Part shown: positions 1 to 6,050 of the stretch, one piece after another
How the letters are laid out: each line of letters begins with the position of its first letter
Numbering within the stretch: position 1 is the stretch's first letter
Assembly: GCA_900556195.1 (NCBI GenBank)
Contig: USOJ01000053.1
Coordinates: 1-6,894 of the forward strand
Origin: an uncultured Eubacteriales bacterium
GTDB lineage: Bacteria; Bacillota; Clostridia; Christensenellales; Borkfalkiaceae
DNA length: 6,894 bases
Direction of reading: 5' to 3'
Made by a program: the position numbers and the translations under genes
The notes under the pieces: model-generated
Databases searched by the model: none
What the model saw: only the letters and a program-made list of their open reading frames with translations
What the model was told of the DNA's origin: nothing

Positions 1-1
1 C

Positions 2-1222
2 GTGAGAGTGGACGGCGGCGACGTCGACGTGTTTTCGCTTAACGGCTCGCATACCGAAGGCAAGGGCGTTTTACACGATTCGGTGCTTTTGATCGAAAAA
101 TACGAGCGACCGAGCGAAGACTATCCCGACGGCAGATTTATAGTCGTGGCAGATAAAAAGATATTGTATATCGGCGAATTGCCGTACGTCAACGGCGCGG
201 AAGGCAGGAGAGGTATACCTTTTATACGGCAGACTTCTATTGCCGAAGCGGGCGCGTTTTTCGGCTCGTCCATGGTGCAAAGGCTTATCCCCGTGCAGCG
301 AGCGTACAACGCCGTAAAGAACAGAAAACAGGAATTTCTCAACCGCCTGAGCATGGGCGTTTTAACCGTAGAAGACGGCTCGGTGGATACCGACGATTTA
401 GCCGAAGAAGGACTTTCGCCCGGTAAGATAATAGTCTATCGCCAAGGCTCGAATCCGCCGTCGGTTATGGGTACGGGCAACGTCCCGAACGACCTTTCTT
501 ACGAAGAAGACAGACTTCTGAATGAGTTTATCTTAATAAGCGGCGTAAGCGAGTTTTCGCGTTCGTCATCGGCAAACGGCGTCGTTACGTCGGGCGTCGC
601 GCTTCAACTTTTAATCGAGCAGGAAGATACGCGTATGACGGCTTCGGGCGAAAGCGTAAGGGCGGCGGTCAAACTCATGGCAAAGCAGATTATAAGGCTT
701 TTCCGTCAATTTGCGAAGGGCGAACGCATTATGAAAAGTTCGGGCGAAACGGGTAAGGTAGAGATGTTTTATTTCAGGTCGTCGGATCTTTCGAGCGACG
801 ACGTGGTTTTCGACACCGAAAACGAATTGTCGTTTACGCCCGCGCAGAAAAAGAGCGCGGTTTACGACCTTATAAAGACGGGTATTTTGTCCGACGAAAC
901 GGGTAAGATGAACGAGCGTACCAAAGCCAAAGTGCTTGAAATGCTCGGTTTCGGGTCGATAGACAACGCTCTCGACCTCGAAAAATTGCATATCAACAAG
1001 GCGGAAAGCGAGAACGTGTCGGGGTATAAAGTTCCGACCGCCGTCGACGAATACGACGACCACGCTCTGCATATCGCCGAACATACGCGATTCTTGCTTT
1101 CTTCGGACAGCGAAGAAGTGAGAAATAACGCCGAAGCGAAAGAAAACGCGCTCGCTCATCTGCGTGAGCATAAGGCGCGGCTCGCCGAGGCGAACGCCGC
1201 TACCGTAGCGGCAAACGAATAA
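2..1222 (+). CDS. Phage portal protein, P22-like type (5' end missing)
   Basis: Portal proteins form the dodecameric ring at one capsid vertex through which DNA is packaged and ejected. The 406 visible residues are the C-terminal part of the protein; the reading frame is open at the left edge, so the GTG at base 2 is probably an internal Val codon and not the start. Portals of this class usually have 500-700 residues. Supporting features are the segment at residues 88-120 (GSSMVQRLIPVQRAYNAVKN, then EFLNRLSMG), typical of the portal wing/stem boundary; the helical stretch at about 195-240 (SGVALQLLIEQEDTRM onward); and a His-rich C-terminal end at 350-390 (DDHALHIAEHTRFLLS, later HLREH), a pattern common at portal C-termini in Bacillota phages. 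The gene ends in TAA, 18 bases before the next start. Assignment to the portal family is firm; the exact subfamily is from memory of family patterns. Confidence 0.9.
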   Translation: MRVDGGDVDVFSLNGSHTEGKGVLHDSVLLIEKYERPSEDYPDGRFIVVADKKILYIGELPYVNGAEGRRGIPFIRQTSIAEAGAFFGSSMVQRLIPVQRAYNAVKNRKQEFLNRLSMGVLTVEDGSVDTDDLAEEGLSPGKIIVYRQGSNPPSVMGTGNVPNDLSYEEDRLLNEFILISGVSEFSRSSSANGVVTSGVALQLLIEQEDTRMTASGESVRAAVKLMAKQIIRLFRQFAKGERIMKSSGETGKVEMFYFRSSDLSSDDVVFDTENELSFTPAQKKSAVYDLIKTGILSDETGKMNERTKAKVLEMLGFGSIDNALDLEKLHINKAESENVSGYKVPTAVDEYDDHALHIAEHTRFLLSSDSEEVRNNAEAKENALAHLREHKARLAEANAATVAANE

Positions 1223-1229
1223 ATAAAAA

Positions 1230-1235
1230 GGGAGG
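1230..1235 (+). promoter_or_regulatory. Ribosome binding site for the scaffold-position gene
   Basis: GGGAGG lies five bases before the ATG at 1241, in the 18-base gap after the portal stop. It is a near-perfect Shine-Dalgarno match and fixes this start. Confidence 0.85.
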
Positions 1236-1240
1236 AACTT

Positions 1241-1756
1241 ATGGAGCAGATACGAAACGCGGGCGAAATCGAAAACGCGCAGACCGCAGCGGCGGAAGAA
1301 GAAAAGGGCGTAGTAAACGATAAACCGTTCATAGGCAAATTTGCGAGCGTTGACGCTCTGTATAAAGCCTACGAACGTCTTGAAGCCGAATTTACGAGGC
1401 GCAGTCAACGGCTGAAAGCGTTAGAGGCGGGCGCGCAACGAAATACGGACGAAACAACGCCGCAAGGCGCTTCGCCCGATTCTTGCGACGGCGGGAAAGC
1501 GGCAGGAGAAACGAGCGGCGGTTCGCTTGCCGCGCGGGCGGACGGCGACCCGAAGCCGCAGGCGGAAAACAAACCCGACGGGGTCTTTTCGCCGGGCGGC
1601 GGCGAGCAAAAACGGGAGGACGATTCCGAAGCCGTTTTCCCGCCCGTAAAATTTTGCAGGGGCAGAGCGTTAGTCGCGCCGCCCGTGCGACCGAGAACTC
1701 TCGCGGAAGCGGGAGAACTCGCAAAAATATATCTTAAATCAAAAGGAGAATTTTAA
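1241..1756 (+). CDS. Putative capsid scaffolding protein
   Basis: This 171-residue protein sits between portal and major capsid genes, the usual place of a scaffold, which guides coat assembly inside the procapsid and later leaves. Three parts can be seen. Residues 29-62 form a predicted amphipathic helix (GKFASVDALYKAYERLEAEF, then TRRSQRLKALE); similar strings occur, as I recall, in small proteins before the coat gene in Clostridia phages. Residues 63-135 are low in complexity and rich in Gly, Pro, Asp, Glu and Lys, so probably disordered. Residues 148-171 (RPRTLAEAGELAKIYLKSKG) form a short basic helical tail, comparable in placement to the coat-binding C-terminal end of known scaffolds. 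There is no protease motif. The function rests on position and architecture, not on a recognised family; a minor head protein is the alternative. The DNA of the linker is visibly richer in GC than its surroundings. Confidence 0.65.
   Translation: MEQIRNAGEIENAQTAAAEEEKGVVNDKPFIGKFASVDALYKAYERLEAEFTRRSQRLKALEAGAQRNTDETTPQGASPDSCDGGKAAGETSGGSLAARADGDPKPQAENKPDGVFSPGGGEQKREDDSEAVFPPVKFCRGRALVAPPVRPRTLAEAGELAKIYLKSKGEF
1742..1747 (+). promoter_or_regulatory. Ribosome binding site for the major capsid gene
   Basis: AAAGGA followed by G lies inside the last codons of the scaffold-position gene, about 14 bases before the ATG at 1762. The spacing is longer than usual, but no better site or start is present. 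Its position inside the upstream gene implies translational coupling. Confidence 0.6.
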
Positions 1757-1761
1757 GTAAA

Positions 1762-2937
1762 ATGGTAGTTTCCGTAAACAGCGCGGACAAAGCGCTTAAA
1801 ACGTTATATCTCGGAGCGGTCAGCGACCAACTCAATACCGAAATCAATCCGTTGCTCGCGAAAATCAAACAGAGCACTTCTGACGTGTGGGGTAAAGAAA
1901 TAAGAAGGCTGGCAAGATACGGCATCAGCGGCGGCATAAGCGCGGGCACAGAAACGGGAGATCTTCCCGTGGCGAGCAACAACTATTACGAACAGTTCGT
2001 ACTGACCCTTAAAAATCTGTACGGCACGATATCCCTTTCGGATAAGGCGGTCAGAGCCTCCGCAAACGACGCGGGCGCGTTCGTAAACCTTCTCAACGAC
2101 GAAATGGAAGGGCTTCTGAAAGCCTGCACTTTCAACTTCGGCAGAATGTTGTACGGCGACGGCACGGGCGTGCTTGCCACCGCTACCGCAACCAATACGA
2201 ACAATACGATATCGTGCAGCGACGTTAAAAACATGGCGGTCGGCATGAACGTCGAAATCTACGCCGCGGCGACGGATCAGACCACGGGCAACGCGGGCAG
2301 AATTACCGATATCGACAGAGAGAACAAGACCATTACGATCGGCGGGACGACTATCGCCGCAAGCGCGATAAAAGAGGGCATGCGTATCTGCGTCGCGGGG
2401 TCGTTGAACAACGAAATCACGGGTCTCGGCGCGATTTTCAAGTCCACGGGCAGTCTGTACGGACTCGACAGAGCCACTCATAAATGGCTCGTGCCGTATA
2501 TGAAGACGAGCGTGGGCGACATCAGCGAAACGGTTATTCAGAAAGCAATCGACTATCTCGACGAAAACGCGGGCAGCAAAGTAAACTTCATCGTGTGTTC
2601 TTCGGGCGTAAAGAGAGCCTTCCAGAAACATCTCGCGACCTATAAGAGAAACGTCGACGTTATGAACCTCGAAGGCGGCTACAAGGCGATATCCTATAAC
2701 GGTATTCCCATAGTTTCCGACCGATTCTGTCCCGCGGGTACGATGTACCTTCTCAATACCGACGATTTCACTCTTCATCAACTCTGCGACTGGAAGTGGC
2801 TCGAAGGCGACGACGGCAAAGTACTTAAACAGGATATGAGAAAACCGACTTATACGGCGACTTTGGTAAAATACGCGGATATCATCTGCGCCAAACCGTG
2901 CGGTCAGGCGATGCTTTCGGGCATAACCGAAGAATAA
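1762..2937 (+). CDS. Major capsid protein, HK97 fold
   Basis: This 391-residue protein builds the icosahedral shell. The N-terminal region (about 1-45) is helical. Residues 58-90 (ISAGTETGDLPVASNNYYEQ onward) look like the extended E-loop. The long helix at about 97-130 (FVNLLNDEMEGLLKACTFNF) matches the spine helix and ends in YGDGTG. Residues 145-220 are a beta-rich insertion (VGMNVEIY, AGRITDIDRENKTITIGG, GMRICVAGS) followed by NEITGLGAIF. The A-domain at about 270-350 carries the typical YNGIPIVSDRFCPAGTMYLL motif. The length is normal and there is no cleaved N-terminal delta domain or neighbouring protease, so assembly probably depends on the separate scaffold-position protein. All nine Phe codons are TTC, consistent with strong codon selection for high expression. 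The gene starts five bases after the preceding stop and ends in tandem TAATAA. Confidence 0.93.
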   Translation: MVVSVNSADKALKTLYLGAVSDQLNTEINPLLAKIKQSTSDVWGKEIRRLARYGISGGISAGTETGDLPVASNNYYEQFVLTLKNLYGTISLSDKAVRASANDAGAFVNLLNDEMEGLLKACTFNFGRMLYGDGTGVLATATATNTNNTISCSDVKNMAVGMNVEIYAAATDQTTGNAGRITDIDRENKTITIGGTTIAASAIKEGMRICVAGSLNNEITGLGAIFKSTGSLYGLDRATHKWLVPYMKTSVGDISETVIQKAIDYLDENAGSKVNFIVCSSGVKRAFQKHLATYKRNVDVMNLEGGYKAISYNGIPIVSDRFCPAGTMYLLNTDDFTLHQLCDWKWLEGDDGKVLKQDMRKPTYTATLVKYADIICAKPCGQAMLSGITEE

Positions 2938-2940
2938 TAA

Positions 2941-2948
2941 AAAGGGGG
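2941..2948 (+). promoter_or_regulatory. Ribosome binding site for the connector gene
   Basis: The purine run AAAGGGGG lies seven bases before the ATG at 2956, just after the tandem stop of the capsid gene. It supports that start. Confidence 0.7.
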
Positions 2949-2955
2949 ACGGAAA

Positions 2956-3537
2956 ATGACGGTTAAAGACGTAATTATCGAGGCGGCGTATCTCGTCGGA
3001 GAAGACGGATTCGCCGCCGCTTTATCGGGCGACGGCGCGACCGCCGACGGCGAAAATTCTGTCGCCGAGGCTTTGGACGAAGAAAAATACGCGGCGTTTT
3101 TAAGGTGCTATAATCTGGCTCTGCACGAAACGGCGATCGACTATATGCCGATAAGAAAAACGGTGAATACGGTCGGCGGAAAGGTCGAGTTTTCTTCGCT
3201 CGGATTTTCCGTTCTCCGCGTCGAGGGCGTTTACGATAAAGACGGCGCGGAGTTGCCTTATAAGGTATTCCCGACGCATATCGTAACGCCTTTAACCGAC
3301 GTTACGATCGTCTTCGCCGTTTTGCCGCCCGATTGCGCGGCGGACGACGCGTTCGCCTACGACAAAACCCGCGTCAGTAAGAATATTTTCGCGCTCGGCG
3401 TTGCGAGCGAGTATTGTTTTTTAAGCGGTCGGTATACCGAAGCCGATAATTTCGCGAAAAAATTCCGCGCGGCGGTAAACGTCGCGCCGTCGTCAAGGGG
3501 CGGCAGAACGAAACCCGCCAAAAGGTGGGGCTTATGA
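2956..3537 (+). CDS. Head-tail connector/adaptor protein (P22 gp4-like position)
   Basis: Adaptors of this kind bind under the portal ring after packaging and give the tail hub its attachment surface. The 193-residue protein shows the pattern of the class: a helical N-terminal part with ALHETAIDYMPIRKTV at 55-70, a beta core at 74-122 (KVEFSSLGFSVLRVEGVYDK, then YKVFPTHIV), a helix with GVASEYCFLSGRYTEADNFA at 148-167 and a basic C-terminal end (TKPAKRWGL). The aromatic-acidic EYC and the closing arginine-tryptophan element are common in adaptors of Bacillota phages. Residues 24-43 are a Gly/Ala/Asp/Glu-rich stretch with no counterpart I recognise, probably a flexible loop. The TGA stop overlaps the next start (ATGA at 3534-3537), so the two genes are coupled. 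A completion or tail-tube-A-like protein is the nearest alternative name. Confidence 0.8.
   Translation: MTVKDVIIEAAYLVGEDGFAAALSGDGATADGENSVAEALDEEKYAAFLRCYNLALHETAIDYMPIRKTVNTVGGKVEFSSLGFSVLRVEGVYDKDGAELPYKVFPTHIVTPLTDVTIVFAVLPPDCAADDAFAYDKTRVSKNIFALGVASEYCFLSGRYTEADNFAKKFRAAVNVAPSSRGGRTKPAKRWGL
3522..3530 (+). promoter_or_regulatory. Ribosome binding site that decides the hub gene start
   Basis: AAGGTGGGG lies within the end of the connector gene. It contains the possible GTG start at 3525 and therefore cannot serve it, but it is well placed for the ATG at 3534, which also forms an ATGA stop-start overlap. The ATG is thus preferred. Confidence 0.8.
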
Positions 3538-4928
3538 ACGGTTATTCGTACGCTTCGCCTCAACTCGCGAAAATCACGGTCAATCCGCTCGGCGAAGTCA
3601 ACGGCAAAGCGGGCGAAGGCGTGGGCGGTTACGGTTATTCGGTTGCTTCGTACAATTTCGATACGGGTAAGGGGGATCTTCGCGACGGCAAGGGTTTTTC
3701 GGTAATAAGCGGTTTTCTGCCTTACGCGGCGAAAAGAATTTATTATTATCGGCGTATTTCCGGCGAAGACGTCGTACTCGATAGGGCGCTCGTATGGTGC
3801 GCCGACGGGTACGTATACTCTCTTAAACTTGCGGGCGGAACGCCGACAAAACTCGCCGCGCTTTACTTTACCAAAGAGCCGTCGGCGGTAAACTATAACT
3901 TCAACGGCGAAGACGTAATGATTTTTTCGAGCGAAAACGGCGAGATGAAAATTTACGACGGAACGAACGTAATTACGGTTTCGTCCGCGCCGAAAGTCGA
4001 ATCGATGTGCATACACGGCGAAAGATTATTTCTGACGGATTCGTCCAATCACAACTCGTTGTGGTTTTCCGACGACTTCGACCCGACTAACTGGAACGTA
4101 TCTTTATCCGAAGCGGGTTTTATCGATATGAGCGGCGAAAAGGGCAGGCTTCTGAAAGTAATTTCGTTCGGCGGATATCTGTACGTTTTCAGATCTTACG
4201 GAATAACGCGTGTTACCGCTTACGGAGATCAGAAGTCCTTTTCGGTCGCAGACCTTTTCGTTTCGTCGGGCAAGATATGCGGCGAATCGATTACCGTATG
4301 CGGCGATTGCGTACTGTTTTTCGCTTCCGACGGGTTGTACCGCTTCGACGGACTTTCTGCCGTAAGAATTTCCGACGCGTATAAAGAATCGATAGATTTT
4401 TCGTTCGAAAACGTTCGGGGCGCGTACTATAACGGCAGGGCGTATTTCGTCGTCAAAGCGGTTTTTGAGGGTGAGAGCGAAAATTGCCTTTTCAACGTAG
4501 ACCCGAAAAATTATTCCGAATATTACTTCATAAAGGGCGGTCTGCCCGTCGACGTAACGGTCGCGAGCGGCGTAAACGACTACGAACTTTTAGCGGTTTC
4601 GGGCGAAGGGAAAATTCTTCGGCTTATTGGCGAAGGGACTACGGCGGGAGTACCGAATACTAAAATATGGCTCGGCAAATTCGGCGACTTCGGCGTTACC
4701 GTAAAACGCAAACTTTTAAGCGAAATATCCTTTTACAGCGCGACGGATTTGCAAATCGAAGTGTCTTACGACGGCAGAACCAAAGTCTACGGCGTAAAGG
4801 GTAAAATCGCAAGGCAGGTTATAAAGCCGAATCTTACGGCGGACAGATTTTCGGTAAAGATTAAATGTACGGAGAAAGGAGCGAGAGTGGTCGGGCTTAC
4901 GCTTAAATTGCGTTATTATGACGATTAA
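3534..4928 (+). CDS. Tail hub / packaged-DNA stabilization protein, P22 gp10-like
   Basis: The product has 464 residues from the preferred ATG; a GTG three codons upstream at 3525 overlaps the ribosome binding site. It is almost entirely beta-rich, with short repeated units suggestive of a beta-propeller: LVWCADGYVYSLKLAGG (87-102), MIFSSENGEMKIYDGTN (129-145), NSLWFSDDFDPTNWN (175-188), YLYVFRSYGITRVTAYG (215-231) and VLFFASDGLYRFDG (260-273). The SD-x-DPTNW element and the following strands are typical of the hub proteins called gp10 in P22 and of the related T7 tubular protein B group. The C-terminal 80 residues (from about 380) form a separate beta domain ending in LKLRYYDD. P22 gp10 has a similar length (about 470) and the same place after the connector. 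In the virion it would bind the adaptor ring and help to close the portal channel. The last 11 bases overlap the next gene. Confidence 0.78.
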   Translation: MNGYSYASPQLAKITVNPLGEVNGKAGEGVGGYGYSVASYNFDTGKGDLRDGKGFSVISGFLPYAAKRIYYYRRISGEDVVLDRALVWCADGYVYSLKLAGGTPTKLAALYFTKEPSAVNYNFNGEDVMIFSSENGEMKIYDGTNVITVSSAPKVESMCIHGERLFLTDSSNHNSLWFSDDFDPTNWNVSLSEAGFIDMSGEKGRLLKVISFGGYLYVFRSYGITRVTAYGDQKSFSVADLFVSSGKICGESITVCGDCVLFFASDGLYRFDGLSAVRISDAYKESIDFSFENVRGAYYNGRAYFVVKAVFEGESENCLFNVDPKNYSEYYFIKGGLPVDVTVASGVNDYELLAVSGEGKILRLIGEGTTAGVPNTKIWLGKFGDFGVTVKRKLLSEISFYSATDLQIEVSYDGRTKVYGVKGKIARQVIKPNLTADRFSVKIKCTEKGARVVGLTLKLRYYDD

Positions 4929-5811
4929 AGACGATACGTATTACGGCAAAATCGCTCTCGATAAAACCGCCGAACTCGAAAGAAAACTCGAAAATAAGAT
5001 AAGCGATACGAAAACCGAAGTCGGATATCGGACGATAACGGCGGAAGAAACTTTTACTTCTTCGCCCGTCGATAATACGGTCGTAAAGGTCTTTAAGTGG
5101 AACGTGCTTAAAAAACTCGGCGCGCAGATAAGAATAATCGTAAATATCCCGAACGATACGGCGGACGTTAAGATAACGCTGAACGGAAAGGAGTTGACTT
5201 CGGCTACGGTTACCAAAAGCAGCAAGGGCGTACACGCAGGCGGTATTCTGCCCGAAGGGTTAAATTCCGCCGTCGTTACGGTTTCGGGCGAAACTTCTTT
5301 TACTGCGATTATTTCGGCAACGTATATAGGGTATTTCGAAATTTGCAAAGACGAAGTGCGTCTTTCTTACGCGGGCGACGGGTACGTCGGAAAATTTTCG
5401 GGCGGCGAATACGGCTTGTATTCGGTTGACGGTTTAGAAAAATTGTTCTCGGTGTACGGCGCTAAAAGCGCTTCCGCGGTTAAAACGACCGACGGAAATT
5501 TCTGCCTTGCGACTTATTCCGAAAAGGGCGGCGGCAAAATTCGCATAGTAAATCAAAGCGGAACGGTATTAAACGAATATCCGCTTATCGGCGCGTATAC
5601 GGCGTTCGCCGCAAGGGCTGCCGATAACGGCTTTATAGCCTACGCCGCGAAGAATTTCAGATTATGCGAAATAACCCTTTCGGGGTCGGCGATTACCGAA
5701 ACGGCGACGGCGATAAAGTGTAAAGAAGTAACTTACGCCGAAAACGGCGGAACGAAAATTCTCGCGGCGGTCGCGCCGAACGGTTATTCGTTCGTTTACG
5801 AGGTGGAATGA
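4918..5811 (+). CDS. Beta-rich virion/tail protein of unknown family
   Basis: I do not recognise the family of this 297-residue protein. Residues 11-34 form a short charged helix (LDKTAELERKLENKISDTKT) that could be a coiled coil for oligomerisation. Residues 38-140 look like a beta-sandwich (VVKVFKWN, AQIRIIVNIPND, ADVKITLNG, SAVVTVSGETSFTAIISATY). From about 150 to the end there are four similar beta units beginning near 154 (DGYVGKFS), 192 (DGNFCLATYS), 236 (DNGFIAYAAK) and 277 (GGTKILAAVAPNGYSFVYEV), as in an incomplete propeller. There is no signal peptide or membrane segment. The ATG overlaps the hub gene by 11 bases and has no close Shine-Dalgarno, so translation probably depends on re-initiation after the hub gene. 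The position is that of the P22 tail needle, but the protein lacks the long coiled coil of a needle; a tail-tip, spike-base or receptor-binding role is a guess from context. Confidence 0.8.
   Translation: MTIKDDTYYGKIALDKTAELERKLENKISDTKTEVGYRTITAEETFTSSPVDNTVVKVFKWNVLKKLGAQIRIIVNIPNDTADVKITLNGKELTSATVTKSSKGVHAGGILPEGLNSAVVTVSGETSFTAIISATYIGYFEICKDEVRLSYAGDGYVGKFSGGEYGLYSVDGLEKLFSVYGAKSASAVKTTDGNFCLATYSEKGGGKIRIVNQSGTVLNEYPLIGAYTAFAARAADNGFIAYAAKNFRLCEITLSGSAITETATAIKCKEVTYAENGGTKILAAVAPNGYSFVYEVE
5801..5806 (+). promoter_or_regulatory. Ribosome binding site for the 75-residue gene
   Basis: AGGTGG lies one base before the ATG at 5808 but four bases before the second in-frame ATG at 5811. Four bases is exactly the gap between the same hexamer and the TTG of the last gene, which favours 5811 as the true start. 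Confidence 0.6.
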
Positions 5812-6035
5812 TGACTATAAATAAAAGAACGGGCGTCGGCATAAAAAACGGAATAGTCGCGGCGGCAACCGATAAAGCGAAAATAGTATTCCGCTCGGGC
5901 GAAGAATGGTTTATAAAAGACGTCGCCGACCGCGCGGACGCTAACGCCGAGCGTATCGGCAACGCGGACGCGGCTTTCGTAACCGCCGACGGCAAGAAAA
6001 TCGTCTGCATAGACGGAGAATTGAAAATCGTATAA
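5808..6035 (+). CDS. Small protein of unknown function in the tail region
   Basis: This 75-residue protein (74 if the second of two tandem ATG codons at 5811 is used) matches no family I recognise. It reads as two short beta units, KNGIVAAATDKAKIVFRS (13-30) and AAFVTADGKKIVCIDGELKI (55-74), joined by a charged helical stretch DVADRADANAERIGN (38-52). There is no membrane segment, signal peptide or obvious nucleic-acid-binding motif. It overlaps the preceding gene by an ATGA stop-start and is followed by the next gene after 15 bases, so it is translated within the same structural block. The dense packing, the good ribosome binding site and the same codon style as its neighbours support a real gene. 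Its beta units resemble in style those at the end of the preceding protein, so a small virion component is plausible but unproven. Confidence 0.72.
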   Translation: MMTINKRTGVGIKNGIVAAATDKAKIVFRSGEEWFIKDVADRADANAERIGNADAAFVTADGKKIVCIDGELKIV

Positions 6036-6038
6036 AAC

Positions 6039-6046
6039 GGAGGTGG
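6039..6046 (+). promoter_or_regulatory. Strong ribosome binding site that decides a TTG start
   Basis: GGAGGTGG, the strongest Shine-Dalgarno in the window, lies four bases before TTG at 6051 in the 15-base gap after the preceding TAA. The first in-frame ATG (6087) has no such site, so TTG is chosen. Confidence 0.85.
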
Positions 6047-6050
6047 AAAT

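Noticed and set aside
1154..1169. Inverted repeat GCTCA/TGAGC near the end of the portal gene
   Set aside because: A five-base stem within coding sequence, without a T-run and not in an intergenic gap.
611..1408. 265-codon open frame on the minus strand opposite the portal gene
   Set aside because: Same codon-aligned shadow effect. It also runs across the portal stop and into the next gene on the other strand, and the product is an Arg/Phe-rich sequence without recognisable domains.
1392..1737. Several overlapping open frames on both strands within the scaffold-position gene
   Set aside because: They come from the GC-rich, low-complexity linker, which has few stop codons in any frame. Their products are dominated by Arg and Ala.
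2471..2490. Hairpin GAGCCA/TGGCTC with an eight-base loop
   Set aside because: A six-base stem inside the capsid coding region with no T-run after it; a chance occurrence is likely, and it is not a terminator.
1804..2781. 325-codon open frame on the minus strand opposite the capsid gene
   Set aside because: Its codons align exactly with the capsid codons, so stops would need TTA, CTA or TCA in the capsid gene, which are nearly absent there. The product is Arg/Val/His-rich with no family features, and no ribosome binding site was evident.
3525..3533. GTG at 3525 as the start of the hub gene
   Set aside because: It lies inside the purine run that serves as ribosome binding site for the ATG at 3534, and the ATG forms the ATGA overlap seen again at 5808.
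3357..4016. 219-codon open frame on the minus strand across the connector and hub genes
   Set aside because: It is aligned with the hub codons and spans two well-supported + strand genes; the product is Arg/Val/Phe-rich and unlike a real protein.
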